Assembly: GCA_963717375.1 (NCBI GenBank)
Contig: OY970329.1
Coordinates: 682,001-746,000, forward strand
Length of the DNA stretch: 64,000 nucleotides
Reading direction: 5' to 3'
From: VRUE01 sp963717375
GTDB taxonomy: Bacteria; Actinomycetota; Thermoleophilia; Solirubrobacterales; 70-9
The notes beneath the pieces were generated by a model. The model was not told the DNA's origin and did no database searches. It saw nothing but the letters and a program-made list of their open reading frames with translations. Position numbers and translations under genes: made by a program. Every line of letters starts with the position of its first letter. Positions within the stretch are counted from its first letter, which is position 1. Of the stretch, positions 25,420 through 33,893 are shown piece by piece.

Positions 25420-26524
25420 GCCGCGACTGCTGGTCATCACTCCCGACTTCCCCCCCGCCCGCGGCGGGATCCAGGTGCTGGCGCACCGCCTGGCCAGCGG
25501 CCTCGAGGGGTTCCAGACGCGGGTCGTAACGGGGGACTCAGAGGGAGCGAAGAAATTCGACGCCGGAGGAGAGCTCTCGATTCGCCGAGTGAGATCCGAC
25601 CGCCGTCTGGGCGCCAGCCGCAACATCCCGCTCAACGCGTTCGCGGTCGGCGAGGCGCTGCGTTTCCGGCCCCAGGTGACGCTCAGCGCGCACATCGTCA
25701 CCAGCCCGGCCGCGACCCTCATACACCGGGTGCTCGGGGCGCCAAGCGCCCAGTACTTCCACGCCAAGGAGGTCGGCGCCAAACCCAGGCTGGCGGCTTT
25801 TGCCGCCGGTCGCACGCAAGCAGCGATTGCGGTCAGCACCTACACCTCTGAGCTTGTCCGCAGCGTCTGCACGGCGCCGGCCCCGATCAACTTAATCCCC
25901 CCCGGCGTCGACCTCCCCGCCGAGGCCGAGCCGCTGCCGCAGGAGCGACCTACGCTGCTGACGATCGCCCGCCTCGAGGATCGCTACAAGGGCCACGACC
26001 TGATCATCCGGGCGCTGCCCTTGGTGCGCGCCCAAGTACCCGAGGTGCAGTGGATCGTGATTGGCGACGGACCGCTGCGCTCCGGCCTCGAACACCTTGC
26101 CGATGCCCAGGGGGTCGGCGATGCCGTCCGCTTTCTCGGCGCGGTGTCCGACGCGGAGCGAAACTCGTGGCTGCGGCGGGCCGACGCTCTGGCGATGCCC
26201 AGCCGACTGCCCGACGGCGATTTCGCCGGCGAGGGATTCGGCATCGTCTATTTGGAGGCCGGCGCCTACGGCAAGCCGGTCCTGGCCGGCAACGTCGCCG
26301 GCGCCCTCGATGCCGTCGTCGACGGTGAGACCGGTCTGCTGGTCGACCCGACCGACCATCTGGCCCTGGCGAGCGCGGCGACGAGGCTGCTGCTCGACCG
26401 CGATCTGGCGCGGCGACTCGGCCGCGGCGGCGCCGAACGGGCGCAGAGCTTTGCCTGGCCGGCGATCTGCGCCCAGGTGGAAACACTGCTGCTGGAACGG
26501 CTCGACGAATCGCGGGCCGCGTGA
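25409..26524 (+). CDS. GT4-family glycosyltransferase
   Basis: 371 aa. It starts LLVITPDFPPARGGIQVLA, has AIAVSTYTSELVRSV and INLIPPGVDLPAE at the domain junction, LLTIARLEDRYKGHDLIIRA (donor domain start), and EGFGIVYLEAGAYGKPVLAG with E-x7-E. The ATG overlaps the end of asnB by 11 nt, and the stop overlaps the next start (GTGA). Probably part of the glycan pathway. Confidence 0.92.
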   Translation: MPVKPRLLVITPDFPPARGGIQVLAHRLASGLEGFQTRVVTGDSEGAKKFDAGGELSIRRVRSDRRLGASRNIPLNAFAVGEALRFRPQVTLSAHIVTSPAATLIHRVLGAPSAQYFHAKEVGAKPRLAAFAAGRTQAAIAVSTYTSELVRSVCTAPAPINLIPPGVDLPAEAEPLPQERPTLLTIARLEDRYKGHDLIIRALPLVRAQVPEVQWIVIGDGPLRSGLEHLADAQGVGDAVRFLGAVSDAERNSWLRRADALAMPSRLPDGDFAGEGFGIVYLEAGAYGKPVLAGNVAGALDAVVDGETGLLVDPTDHLALASAATRLLLDRDLARRLGRGGAERAQSFAWPAICAQVETLLLERLDESRAA

Positions 26525-27690
26525 AGGTCCTCTTCGTCAATCACACGGCCGAGGTCAGCGGCGGCGAGCGCTCCCTGCTCGACCTCGCCGGGGCTTTGCC
26601 GCGGACGATCGATCCGCTGCTCGCCACGCCGCGGGGCACGCTGGCGGAACGCGCCGATGAAATCGGCCTGGCCACCACCACGATCCCCGGCACCAACGGC
26701 AGCCTCAAGCTCCACCCCCTACGCACGCCGCGCGCGCTCGGCGAGCTCGCCGCCGCGGCGGCGGCTCTCCGCATCGCCGCTCGTCGCCACACCCCAGCGC
26801 TGGTGCACGCTAACTCGATCCGGGCCGGGGCAATCCTTGGCCTCTCGCGGACCCCGGGGGCGAAGGTCGTGCACGTGCGCGACTGCCTGCCCGAGACTCA
26901 GCTCAGCGTCAAAACCATGCGGCTGATCGCCTCGACCGCGACGGTCGTCGTCGCCAACTCCGAGTACACGGCCCAGTCGGTTCGCTCACTGGCCCCCGAG
27001 GCGCGGCTGGAGGTGGTTCACAATCCCGTCGATCTCGAGCGCTGGGACCCGACGCGTATCGACAAGGTGCACGCCCGGGCCAAGATGGAGGGCGTGCGCC
27101 CGCGCTCGATGCTGCTCGGCGTCGTTGCCCAGCTGACGCCCTGGAAGGGACAGGAGACGGCGATCGCGGCGCTGCAGCTGCTGCGCGATCAGGGCGTCGA
27201 TGCGCACCTGCTGCTGATCGGCTCGGCGAAGTTCGTTTCCTCCTCCACTCGCCATGACAACGTCGCCTACGCCGACGGCCTGCGCCAGCAGATCGCCGGC
27301 GCGAAGCTCGAGAATCGGGTCTCCTGGCTCGGTGAGCGCGAAGACGTTCCCGAGCTGGTCAGCGCCCTCGACGCATTGCTCCTGCCTTCGTGGGAGGAGC
27401 CCTTCGGGCGCGCGGTGATCGAGGCGATGGCGATGAAGGTCCCGGTGCTGGCGACCTCGGTCGGCGGCCCGGCCGAGATCATCACCGACGGGGTCGAGGG
27501 CTATCTGCTCGATCCCCGCGATCCGCTGGCCTGGGCGCGGGCGATCCGAGGCCTCGCGAGCGACCCGCGACTGGGGCACGAGATGGGCCTGGCCGGCCGG
27601 CGACGGGTCGAGGAGGGATTCACCCTCGATCGCCACGTCTCCTCGATGGTCGACGTCTACCAGCGGGCGCTTGCTCGCCCTGCGTCGTGA
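26521..27690 (+). CDS. GT4-family glycosyltransferase
   Basis: 389 aa from a GTG overlapping the previous stop. MKVLFVNHTAEVSGGERSLL is the N-terminal loop, VVVANSEYTAQSV and VVHNPVDLERWD mark the junction, LLGVVAQLTPWKGQETAIAA starts the donor domain, and EEPFGRAVIEAMAMKVPVLA carries the E-x7-E motif. The next gene starts 7 nt after its stop, so the run may continue into the nucleotidyltransferase-like gene. Confidence 0.92.
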   Translation: MKVLFVNHTAEVSGGERSLLDLAGALPRTIDPLLATPRGTLAERADEIGLATTTIPGTNGSLKLHPLRTPRALGELAAAAAALRIAARRHTPALVHANSIRAGAILGLSRTPGAKVVHVRDCLPETQLSVKTMRLIASTATVVVANSEYTAQSVRSLAPEARLEVVHNPVDLERWDPTRIDKVHARAKMEGVRPRSMLLGVVAQLTPWKGQETAIAALQLLRDQGVDAHLLLIGSAKFVSSSTRHDNVAYADGLRQQIAGAKLENRVSWLGEREDVPELVSALDALLLPSWEEPFGRAVIEAMAMKVPVLATSVGGPAEIITDGVEGYLLDPRDPLAWARAIRGLASDPRLGHEMGLAGRRRVEEGFTLDRHVSSMVDVYQRALARPAS

Positions 27691-27697
27691 GGTGCAG

Positions 27698-28633
27698 ATG
27701 AGGGAGAGCGACACCGACTCCGTCTTCCGCCTGCTGGCGGTGCGCAACCTCGCGATCGACCGGGTCGCGGCCGAGGTGGCCGCGACCTTTGCCGACGCCG
27801 GGATCGAGAGCCTCGTCTTGAAGGGGCCGGTGCTCGCCGCTTGGCTCTACCCCGGCGAGGTTCGGCCCTACGGCGACGCCGATCTGATGGTCGCCCCCGG
27901 CAACTGGCCCGCCGCAGTCGAAATCCTCGCCGGGCTGGGCTTCTCCGACCATCTCGGGCCGATGGCGCACCCCCGCATGGAGTCGTTCAACTCCACCGCC
28001 TTCCTCAGGGGCGCCGACAACCTCGACCTGCACTGCGCCCTGCACGGCCTCGACGGCGACCCGGAGCGGATCTGGAGCGCCTTCGCCGGGGCGGCCGAGC
28101 GGCAGCAGATCGGCGGCGCCAAGCTGCGGGTCCCGGCCCGGCCCGCTCTGCTCCTCCACGTCGGCCTGCACGCCGCCCACCACGCCAAGGGCAAGACGCT
28201 CGAGGACCTGCGGCGAGCGCTCGACCGCGCCGAGGAGCCGCTCTGGCAGCAGGCGCTGGAGCTCGCCGATGCACTCGACGGGGTGCCGGCCTTCGCCACC
28301 GGCCTGCGGCTGCTGCCCGAGGGAACAGAGCTTGCCCGCCGGCTTGGGATCGACGAGGGGGTGCGCTCCCGGCGTCACGAGGTCAGCTTCGAGCGGGTCC
28401 CGACCGCAGAGGGCCTCGACGCCCTGCTGCAACCCGGAGCCAGCATGCGCGAGCGGGCGCGGACGATCTTCGACGAGTTCTTCCCCCGCCCCGAGTTCAT
28501 GCGCTGGTGGTCACCGCTGGCCCGGCGGGGCAAGGCGGGCCTGATCGCCAGCTACCCCTGGCGATGGCTCTGGCTGCTCTTCAACGTGCCCCGCGGCCTG
28601 CTGGCGGTGCGGCGGGCGCGGCGGCGCGGCTAG
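27698..28633 (+). CDS. Nucleotidyltransferase-family protein (PF14907-like)
   Basis: 311 aa. VLKGPVLAAWLYPGEVRPYG followed by DADLMVAPGNW matches the nucleotidyltransferase-5 family (KG-x5-LY then R-x3-D-x-D, with the two Asp as metal ligands). HVGLHAAHHAKGKTLEDL lies further on. From what I know of lasso-peptide loci, proteins of this family recur there, but no reaction is established. Here it ends tail to tail with the LuxR gene (4-bp overlap) and follows the glycosyltransferases, so its partner locus is ambiguous. The ATG at 27698 is chosen; TTG 27671 and GTG 27692 are alternatives. Confidence 0.75.
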   Translation: MRESDTDSVFRLLAVRNLAIDRVAAEVAATFADAGIESLVLKGPVLAAWLYPGEVRPYGDADLMVAPGNWPAAVEILAGLGFSDHLGPMAHPRMESFNSTAFLRGADNLDLHCALHGLDGDPERIWSAFAGAAERQQIGGAKLRVPARPALLLHVGLHAAHHAKGKTLEDLRRALDRAEEPLWQQALELADALDGVPAFATGLRLLPEGTELARRLGIDEGVRSRRHEVSFERVPTAEGLDALLQPGASMRERARTIFDEFFPRPEFMRWWSPLARRGKAGLIASYPWRWLWLLFNVPRGLLAVRRARRRG

Positions 28634-29238
28634 CCGATTTCCGGCAGATCCTCCTCCGGCAGGATGCGCAGGATGCCGGGGCCTAGCCCACTCTCGCCGT
28701 CGAGGATCAGCTCGGTGGCGGCGCTGCGCGACTTCACCCCGAGCTTCTGGAAGGCCGAGGAGAGGTGGTTCTTGACGTTGCTTTCGCTGACGAAGAGCTT
28801 GCGGGCTATCTCAGCGTTGGAGAAATCGATCACCACCATCGCCAGGATCTGGCGCTCGCGCGGCGAGAGCGGCGGCCGGTCGACGATCTGCCGCACCGAA
28901 CGGGGGACCACGCACTGGCCGGCGGCGACGGCATCCAGGGTGGGCAGCAGCGCCCGCTTCATCTCGGCGGCGTTGACGACTCCCTCCAGGCGCGCCGCGA
29001 TCATCCGAGCCCCCCGGGCGCCGGGCAGCTCACGCAGCACCGCCACCAGCGGACCGGAGTGCTCGGCCCGCAGCTTCGAGATCCGCGCGGTCTCCTCCCG
29101 CGTCGCCGCCTGCCAGCCGATCAGCCCTATCTCGCAGGCAGCACTCTCGGGGGCCGGTCGCAACAGGGACTCCACCTCAGGCCAAATCGAGCCGTGGTCC
29201 TCGAGCAGCGAAACTCGGTAGTTGGACCGCCCTGACAT
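28630..29238 (-). CDS. LuxR-family transcriptional regulator
   Basis: 202 aa. The C-terminal LuxR/GerE helix-turn-helix is clear: LSPRERQILAMVVIDFSNAE and IARKLFVSESNVKNHLSSAF (about residues 124-180). The N-terminal 115 residues resemble a response-regulator receiver in layout, but no convincing phosphorylatable Asp is seen, so it may work without a kinase. It lies directly downstream of the lasso precursor on the same strand, separated by a strong hairpin, and may control that locus. Confidence 0.85.
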   Translation of the reverse strand: MSGRSNYRVSLLEDHGSIWPEVESLLRPAPESAACEIGLIGWQAATREETARISKLRAEHSGPLVAVLRELPGARGARMIAARLEGVVNAAEMKRALLPTLDAVAAGQCVVPRSVRQIVDRPPLSPRERQILAMVVIDFSNAEIARKLFVSESNVKNHLSSAFQKLGVKSRSAATELILDGESGLGPGILRILPEEDLPEIG

Positions 29239-29256
29239 TTAGAACGGCACGGCAGA

Positions 29257-29299
29257 GCGCGCCACGCCGGTTCCCTTCATTGGAATCGGCATGGCGCGC
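29257..29299 (-). other. Strong hairpin between lasso precursor and luxR
   Basis: 18-nt arms (29257-29274 and 29282-29299) pair at 16 positions; the other two read as G-T/A-C depending on strand. The loop is 7 nt (CTTCATT). It lies 21 bp after the precursor stop. No T-run follows on either strand, so it is not a classical intrinsic terminator. It could protect the precursor mRNA 3' end or dampen read-through into luxR. Confidence 0.6.
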
Positions 29300-29320
29300 G
29301 GACTGCTTGCCTTCAGCCGC

Positions 29321-29473
29321 TTACGGCGTGGTGAGCGTGATCTCGTTGAACGGCGTTCCGGCGGGGAACGAAGCATCGAGAGCGTTGCCGGTGTGTTTTC
29401 CGGCGGTGAGCTCGGCGAGATCGCCGTGATCCTCGATCTGGGGGGTCTGGTACTCAGTGATCTTCTTGTCCAT
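29321..29473 (-). CDS. Lasso peptide precursor
   Basis: 50 aa. The leader carries the lasso recognition pattern Y8-x2-P11-x-I13-x3-G17-x5-T23, with the expected Thr at -2 from the proposed core (LT-A-GKH). The core would be G25-P50 (26 aa). Asp33 is exactly the ninth core residue, so a Gly25-Asp33 nine-residue macrolactam ring is predicted. The tail contains SFPAGTPFNE and ends LTTP. AAAGGAGG sits 6 nt before the ATG at 29473, which rules out longer starts. It lies 71 bp after the cyclase stop, at the end of the biosynthetic run. Confidence 0.85.
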   Translation of the reverse strand: MDKKITEYQTPQIEDHGDLAELTAGKHTGNALDASFPAGTPFNEITLTTP

Positions 29474-29544
29474 GACTGCCTCCTTTCTTGCGGAGGAGCC
29501 GATGCTATGGATCTGCTGGAAAGCCGCAAGCCCTGAAAAAGTAC

Positions 29545-31359
29545 TCACTCGGGCCAGGCGGACCGCAGCCAGGCGTCAACCATCGCGATTCGCCAGAGGC
29601 TCATTGCCCGCGCCGGAGTGACCGGGCCACTCTGCGCGAGCATCCGATCGAGCGACTCGCCGCGCACGAAGGAGCGCACCGGCGCGCCCGGCTCGGCGAG
29701 CGGCCCGACCAGCGCGCCACTGTCGGATCCGCCCAGCGCCGCGGCCAGCACGGGGGTGAAATAGCTCTTCGCGTAGCGGCAGCGCACCTGCTCGGGGATG
29801 TAGCCGGCGAGGGCGTCGCGCAGGAGGGAGCGATCGCGAACCGGGTCGAACTGCAGCTGCGGCGGGTTGGCAAGCACGGCGAGAACGAGGTCGAGGTCGA
29901 AGAGCAGCGGCTGGCGCCGATCGATGCCGGCGTCAATCGACTCGCGGCGGAGCTGGCCCGCGATGTCGAGCTCATCGCCGCCCCCGGTCAGATCCGCGGC
30001 CAGCGCCCGCCACCATCGCGGCCCGTCGAGTTCACGCCAGGCAGCCCGCTCGTCTTCCTCGGCGATCGCCAGCCTGTCCTCGTGGGCCAGGAGCGACCCT
30101 TCCGACTCAGCAGCGGCGCGGCGGCGTCGGCGTCGGCGCGCCCACTCCGGAGCCAGGGCACCGACGCCGAAGACGCGCAACGCCCGCAGCCTGGTCCGCG
30201 GATCGGGATCGTCGCCGATGCCTGGGATGCCGGCGCTCAGCTTCCAGGCACGGCCGAGACGACCGGCACGCAGCGCATCGGCAATCAGGTAGGGCGCCAG
30301 CCCAAACAGCTCATCGCCACCCTCGCCGTCGAGCATGACGTCGACGCCGAGCCCCCGTGCCCGCTCCATCGTCGGCTCCCAGACGAAGAGGTTGGGGGTG
30401 ACCGACGGCAGGCGCCAGCGCTCGACGGAGCGCAGAGCAGGGGCGAGGACCGAGAAGGGCGGAGCGAAACTGAGCAGCTCCGAGTCAAGGCCGAGCTGTC
30501 CCGCCGTAGCCTCGATCAAGACCCGCTCATCGGTTTCGGGACTGTCGGGGAAGACCGCTGACAGCGCCAGCGCCCCGCCGCCCGCCGACCCTCGCGCCGC
30601 CAGCCCAGCGGCAATGCAGGCGGAGTCGAGGCCGCCACTGAGGCGCACCGCGGGGTGGCTCGCCCCCGCGGCGCCGCGATCGATCGCGGCGAACGTCTCG
30701 CTGCGCAGGCGCTCCGCCAGCTCCACTCGGGTGCCGGCGGCGGTGCCCTCGTAACGCGGCGTCCAGTAGCGCTCAAGGGCTGCTCCGGCGCCCGATAGCG
30801 CCAGCCGATGCCCGGGCGGAACGCGCTCGACGCCGGCGTAGAAAGTGCGCCGGCCAGGCAGGCGACCCTCGCCGATCCACTGTGTCACCGCGCGGCGATC
30901 CGGGCCGGGCGCCCTCGGCAGGCGCGCGATCAGATCGCGCTCATGCTCGGCGAACAGCACCCCGCGCCCAACCCTGGCATAGACGAGGGGCCGGCCGCCG
31001 AGCTGGTCGCGGGCGACGATGGCGCTGCCCCGCTCAGCGTCGGCGGCAACGAGGATGAAGGTGCCGCGCAGGAGATCGCAAGCGGACGGACCGAGCTGGG
31101 CATGGGCGAGCGCGATCGATGCGGCGAGGTCGGGTTGAGCGGCCGGGAAGCGCCCGCGCAGCTCGGCAGCGTTGGTCAGCCGGCCGAACAGCCAACAGCG
31201 CCAGCCCTCTTCAGTCGCCCCGGGCGCGCCGAGCAGGGCAAGGGAGCCATGCCGATCGGGCGGTTCCCCGGCTTCTCCGGTCGCTCCGGCGAGCAGCTCG
31301 ACAGCCCCCTCCCCCCAAGCACCGATCAGCACCGGCTCAGAGCTCCAGCAGGCGCTCAT
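29545..31359 (-). CDS. Lasso cyclase (asparagine-synthetase-like, C protein)
   Basis: 604 aa. The N-terminal half resembles a glutaminase domain but lacks the Cys2 nucleophile, as in lasso cyclases. The synthetase half has VRLSGGLDSACIAAG (SGGLDS at 241-246, the ATP pyrophosphate loop) and MLDGEGGDELFGLAPYL. It would adenylate the core Asp33 side chain and join it to the freed N-terminal Gly25. The ATG at 31359 overlaps the protease gene by 23 nt; a GTG at 31332 just after the protease stop is an alternative. Confidence 0.9.
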   Translation of the reverse strand: MSACWSSEPVLIGAWGEGAVELLAGATGEAGEPPDRHGSLALLGAPGATEEGWRCWLFGRLTNAAELRGRFPAAQPDLAASIALAHAQLGPSACDLLRGTFILVAADAERGSAIVARDQLGGRPLVYARVGRGVLFAEHERDLIARLPRAPGPDRRAVTQWIGEGRLPGRRTFYAGVERVPPGHRLALSGAGAALERYWTPRYEGTAAGTRVELAERLRSETFAAIDRGAAGASHPAVRLSGGLDSACIAAGLAARGSAGGGALALSAVFPDSPETDERVLIEATAGQLGLDSELLSFAPPFSVLAPALRSVERWRLPSVTPNLFVWEPTMERARGLGVDVMLDGEGGDELFGLAPYLIADALRAGRLGRAWKLSAGIPGIGDDPDPRTRLRALRVFGVGALAPEWARRRRRRRAAAESEGSLLAHEDRLAIAEEDERAAWRELDGPRWWRALAADLTGGGDELDIAGQLRRESIDAGIDRRQPLLFDLDLVLAVLANPPQLQFDPVRDRSLLRDALAGYIPEQVRCRYAKSYFTPVLAAALGGSDSGALVGPLAEPGAPVRSFVRGESLDRMLAQSGPVTPARAMSLWRIAMVDAWLRSAWPE

Positions 31360-31774
31360 AGCCCGGGTCCGCGTCGGGCAGCACGGCCGCACCTTCGACC
31401 TCGACCCAGGCGTGGGCGGCAAAGGGCCGGGGACGGACCGCGATCACCACCACCTGGGAGATCCCCCGCCGCTCCAGCATGCACATCAGGGTGAGGGAGC
31501 GAAATAGACAACGCGAATCCGCCGGCAACCGCATCAGCACCCTGCGCGTCGCCCGCGCCAGGCGCCAGGCGGCGACCAGTTCCTCGCCGGTCCCGTGCTC
31601 GGCATCTCGATCAACCGGCGTCATGCCCGTCCGCAGGGACCGTACGGCGCTCTCGGCGTCGCCCCCTCGCATCCGCCACCGCACCCGCAGGTAGGTGGCG
31701 AAGACCTCCCAGGCCAGACGCAGGCGATGCGACGGCGAGAGCCTGTCGAGATCAACCGGCGTGACGGCACTCAT
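31337..31774 (-). CDS. Lasso leader peptidase (transglutaminase-like, B2 protein)
   Basis: 145 aa, the usual size for a split B2. DSRCLFRSLTLMCMLERRG carries the catalytic Cys89, FAAHAWVEVEG the His121, and PDADPGY the Asp (134 or 136). It would cut the leader after Ala24 of the precursor, in complex with the PqqD-like B1 at 32756. The start overlaps the kinase stop (ATGA), and its stop lies inside the cyclase gene, so the three are coupled. Confidence 0.92.
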   Translation of the reverse strand: MSAVTPVDLDRLSPSHRLRLAWEVFATYLRVRWRMRGGDAESAVRSLRTGMTPVDRDAEHGTGEELVAAWRLARATRRVLMRLPADSRCLFRSLTLMCMLERRGISQVVVIAVRPRPFAAHAWVEVEGAAVLPDADPGYERLLEL

Positions 31775-32751
31775 GACGGAGTAAGGGCGAGGTGGTCCTC
31801 GACAACCCTGGCCAGCCCGGTGGCATCGGTGCCGGGCAGGACGCGCAGCCGGTAGACCCGTTCGGTGGCGGCGATCGCCTCGACCGCATCGAGCTGCCGG
31901 GTCAGCCGCTCGGGACTGCGCACCGAGAGATTGAAGGTCGCCGCCAGCAGGGCGAAGGGGTCGCTGCCCTCGATGCGCTCGATCGCGGCTCCCTCCCGCG
32001 CCCGCTCGAGCAGGAAGAGCGCCCCGAGCGGCACCGGGGCCGGTCTAGTCCCGGTCTCGTAGCGAAACCGGCTCATCTGGGGCACGGGGGCGCCGAGCTT
32101 CCCCCGCTCCTCGGCATCGAGCCGATCCTGCTCGGCGGCACGGAGATAGAGGGCGCCGGCGCCGGGATGGGCGACGATCGGTCCCCTTTGCCACTCGAGC
32201 GCCACCGCGTCGTCGCTGAGCAGCCGGCCACCACGACGGAGCAGCGCCGCTGCCAGCGAGGACTTGCCCGCTCCGGGCGGCCCCGAGAAGAGCACGGCTT
32301 CATCGGCGAGCACCACCCCGGCGGCGTGCAGGACCTCGAACCCGCGCAGGGTCGCCGCCAGCGGCAGCGCCTGCGCGGCGAGGATGAACCCCCAGTCCGC
32401 TCGGGAGGGGTCGGGGTCGCAGAGCAGCTCGGTCCCGTCGAGGCTGACCAGGACGCGTCCCACCCCCGCGGCCTCGAGCAGATAGCCGGCGGGCTCGGCG
32501 AGGTCGACGCTGAGCACCGCGGTCTCGCCGTCGCCCAGCTCCCGCATCCGACGCGCCCTTTTTCTGACCGGCGCCCAGCGGCGCTCGAGCTCCTCGCGGT
32601 CCAACCTGACCCAGGTGCTCGCCTCGCCCGCACCGCCACCGGCGGCAGAACCGGAACCGCTCAGGCCGGGCACCTCGATCCCGGGGCCGAGGTCCACCTG
32701 CAAGCCGAACGCGCTGAGCACCCTCCCCCGCTCGCCGACCGTCGCCGTCAT
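31771..32751 (-). CDS. HprK-like kinase, lasso locus copy 1
   Basis: 326 aa. EVLHAAGVVLADEAVLFSG precedes the P-loop GPPGAGKSS (157-165), then GRLLSDDAVALEW (SDD at 179-181), the layout of HPr-kinase-type enzymes. Lasso loci with such kinases (for example the paeninodin kinase) phosphorylate the C-terminal Ser of the peptide. The precursor here ends LTTP with no Ser, so the acceptor may be Thr48/Thr49 or something else. There are 4 nt to the B1 stop; it is coupled to B2. Confidence 0.85.
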   Translation of the reverse strand: MTATVGERGRVLSAFGLQVDLGPGIEVPGLSGSGSAAGGGAGEASTWVRLDREELERRWAPVRKRARRMRELGDGETAVLSVDLAEPAGYLLEAAGVGRVLVSLDGTELLCDPDPSRADWGFILAAQALPLAATLRGFEVLHAAGVVLADEAVLFSGPPGAGKSSLAAALLRRGGRLLSDDAVALEWQRGPIVAHPGAGALYLRAAEQDRLDAEERGKLGAPVPQMSRFRYETGTRPAPVPLGALFLLERAREGAAIERIEGSDPFALLAATFNLSVRSPERLTRQLDAVEAIAATERVYRLRVLPGTDATGLARVVEDHLALTPS

Positions 32752-32755
32752 CCGC

Positions 32756-33064
32756 TCAGCCGTCCTCCGCGCCGTCGATATCGATCAGCCCGCGTTCGAG
32801 CAGGCCGCGACAGAGGGCGAGCAGGTCAGCTTCGATTTGCTCCTCGCCAACCCCGTAATCACTCGCCAGCTCGGGCACAGCTGCCTTCACCGTCGCCGTC
32901 GTCTCGAGCACCTCGAGCATCCGGCCCGCGGTCGGGTTGAGCCCGTGGTACTTGCCGGTGCGGAGGTTGAGCACCACCGTCTCGGCAACGAAGCTGCGGT
33001 GGACTACGTGCTGGGGGAGCCGGGCGCGCGAGTCGAGGAGCGCCTGGTCTGAGATCGAGTTCAT
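32756..33064 (-). CDS. PqqD-like RiPP recognition protein (lasso B1)
   Basis: 102 aa. FVAETVVLNLRTGKYHGLNP, TAGRMLEVLETTATV and EADLLALCRGLLERGLIDID fit the winged-helix PqqD/RRE fold: strand, GxYxxLNxxG turn, then helices. It would bind the leader at Tyr8-Pro11-Ile13 and present the precursor to B2. AGGAAGGAG lies about 9 nt before the ATG. Being a separate gene from B2 is the usual actinobacterial arrangement. Confidence 0.9.
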   Translation of the reverse strand: MNSISDQALLDSRARLPQHVVHRSFVAETVVLNLRTGKYHGLNPTAGRMLEVLETTATVKAAVPELASDYGVGEEQIEADLLALCRGLLERGLIDIDGAEDG

Positions 33065-33092
33065 GCTTGCGGAGCTCCTTCCTAAGGCCGTT

Positions 33093-33893
33093 TCAGTACT
33101 CGGCGATGGTCCCGGTGCGCTGACCGTAACGAATCGCTTTGCGCAGGATCGCGATTGCCACCGGGAAGAGAATCAGCGAGAAGAAGACGAGCTTGAGCAT
33201 CTCGATCACAAAGGGGTGCACCAGCGGGGTACCGACCAGAAGATGGCGGAGCAGGTCGGTGGCGGGAGTGAAGGGCTGAACTTCGGACATCCAGCGGATC
33301 CAGCTGGGCAGAACGGCGATCGGGAAGTAGAGGCCGCCGACGATCGCCACGGCGGCGACGATGAACTGGGAGGCGCTCGAGACCTGCTTGAAGGCCATCA
33401 CCATCGCGACCAGGAACAGCGCAAAGGGCATGAACGCGATCGTGCCGAGGATCGCGATCGGGATCGCCAGCGGCGCCGTCGCCTCGAGCGGCAGGCCGAA
33501 GAGAACGGTCGCGAGCACGAGCATCAGGACTCCGCTGAAGAGCGCGTTGACCAGCGGGAAGAGCATCGCCCCGAAGATCCCGTTGACCGGGCCGTGGGCG
33601 CTGACCAGGAAGCGCTCGATCGTGCCGGAGACGAGTTCCTGGCGCACCGTCACCGGCATCACGCCGAGCGAGATGGTGAGGATCTGGACTATCACCAGGC
33701 CGATCACGACGAAGCCGAAGTAGCCGCCCGGCGAATCGACGGATTTCGTCGTCAGCAGCTGGCTGATGTAGTAGAAGATGACCAGCGAGAAGAGCGGGCT
33801 GAGGAACTGGGAAACGAGCTGGGTGCGATAGCTGAGGAAGAGGATCGCGTCGCGGCGCATGATCGCCGTCATCGCGTCGAACCAGAGCCTCAC
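33093..33893 (-). CDS. ABC-2 type permease of the lasso locus
   Basis: 266 aa with six hydrophobic helices, the DrrB/ABC-2 pattern: RTQLVSQFLSPLFSLVIFYY, QELVSGTIERFLVSA (the conserved cytoplasmic E-x-E/GT region) and GGLYFPIAVLPSWIRWM. It pairs with the ATPase at 33890-34609; the GTG at 33893 overlaps that gene's stop (GTGA). It probably exports the mature peptide and provides self-protection. Confidence 0.9.
   Translation of the reverse strand: MRLWFDAMTAIMRRDAILFLSYRTQLVSQFLSPLFSLVIFYYISQLLTTKSVDSPGGYFGFVVIGLVIVQILTISLGVMPVTVRQELVSGTIERFLVSAHGPVNGIFGAMLFPLVNALFSGVLMLVLATVLFGLPLEATAPLAIPIAILGTIAFMPFALFLVAMVMAFKQVSSASQFIVAAVAIVGGLYFPIAVLPSWIRWMSEVQPFTPATDLLRHLLVGTPLVHPFVIEMLKLVFFSLILFPVAIAILRKAIRYGQRTGTIAEY

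Noticed and set aside
29474..29548. Longer lasso precursor (75 aa) from an upstream start
   Set aside because: The AAAGGAGG site and the leader motif spacing place the start at 29473; the extension would be read from the precursor's own ribosome-binding region.
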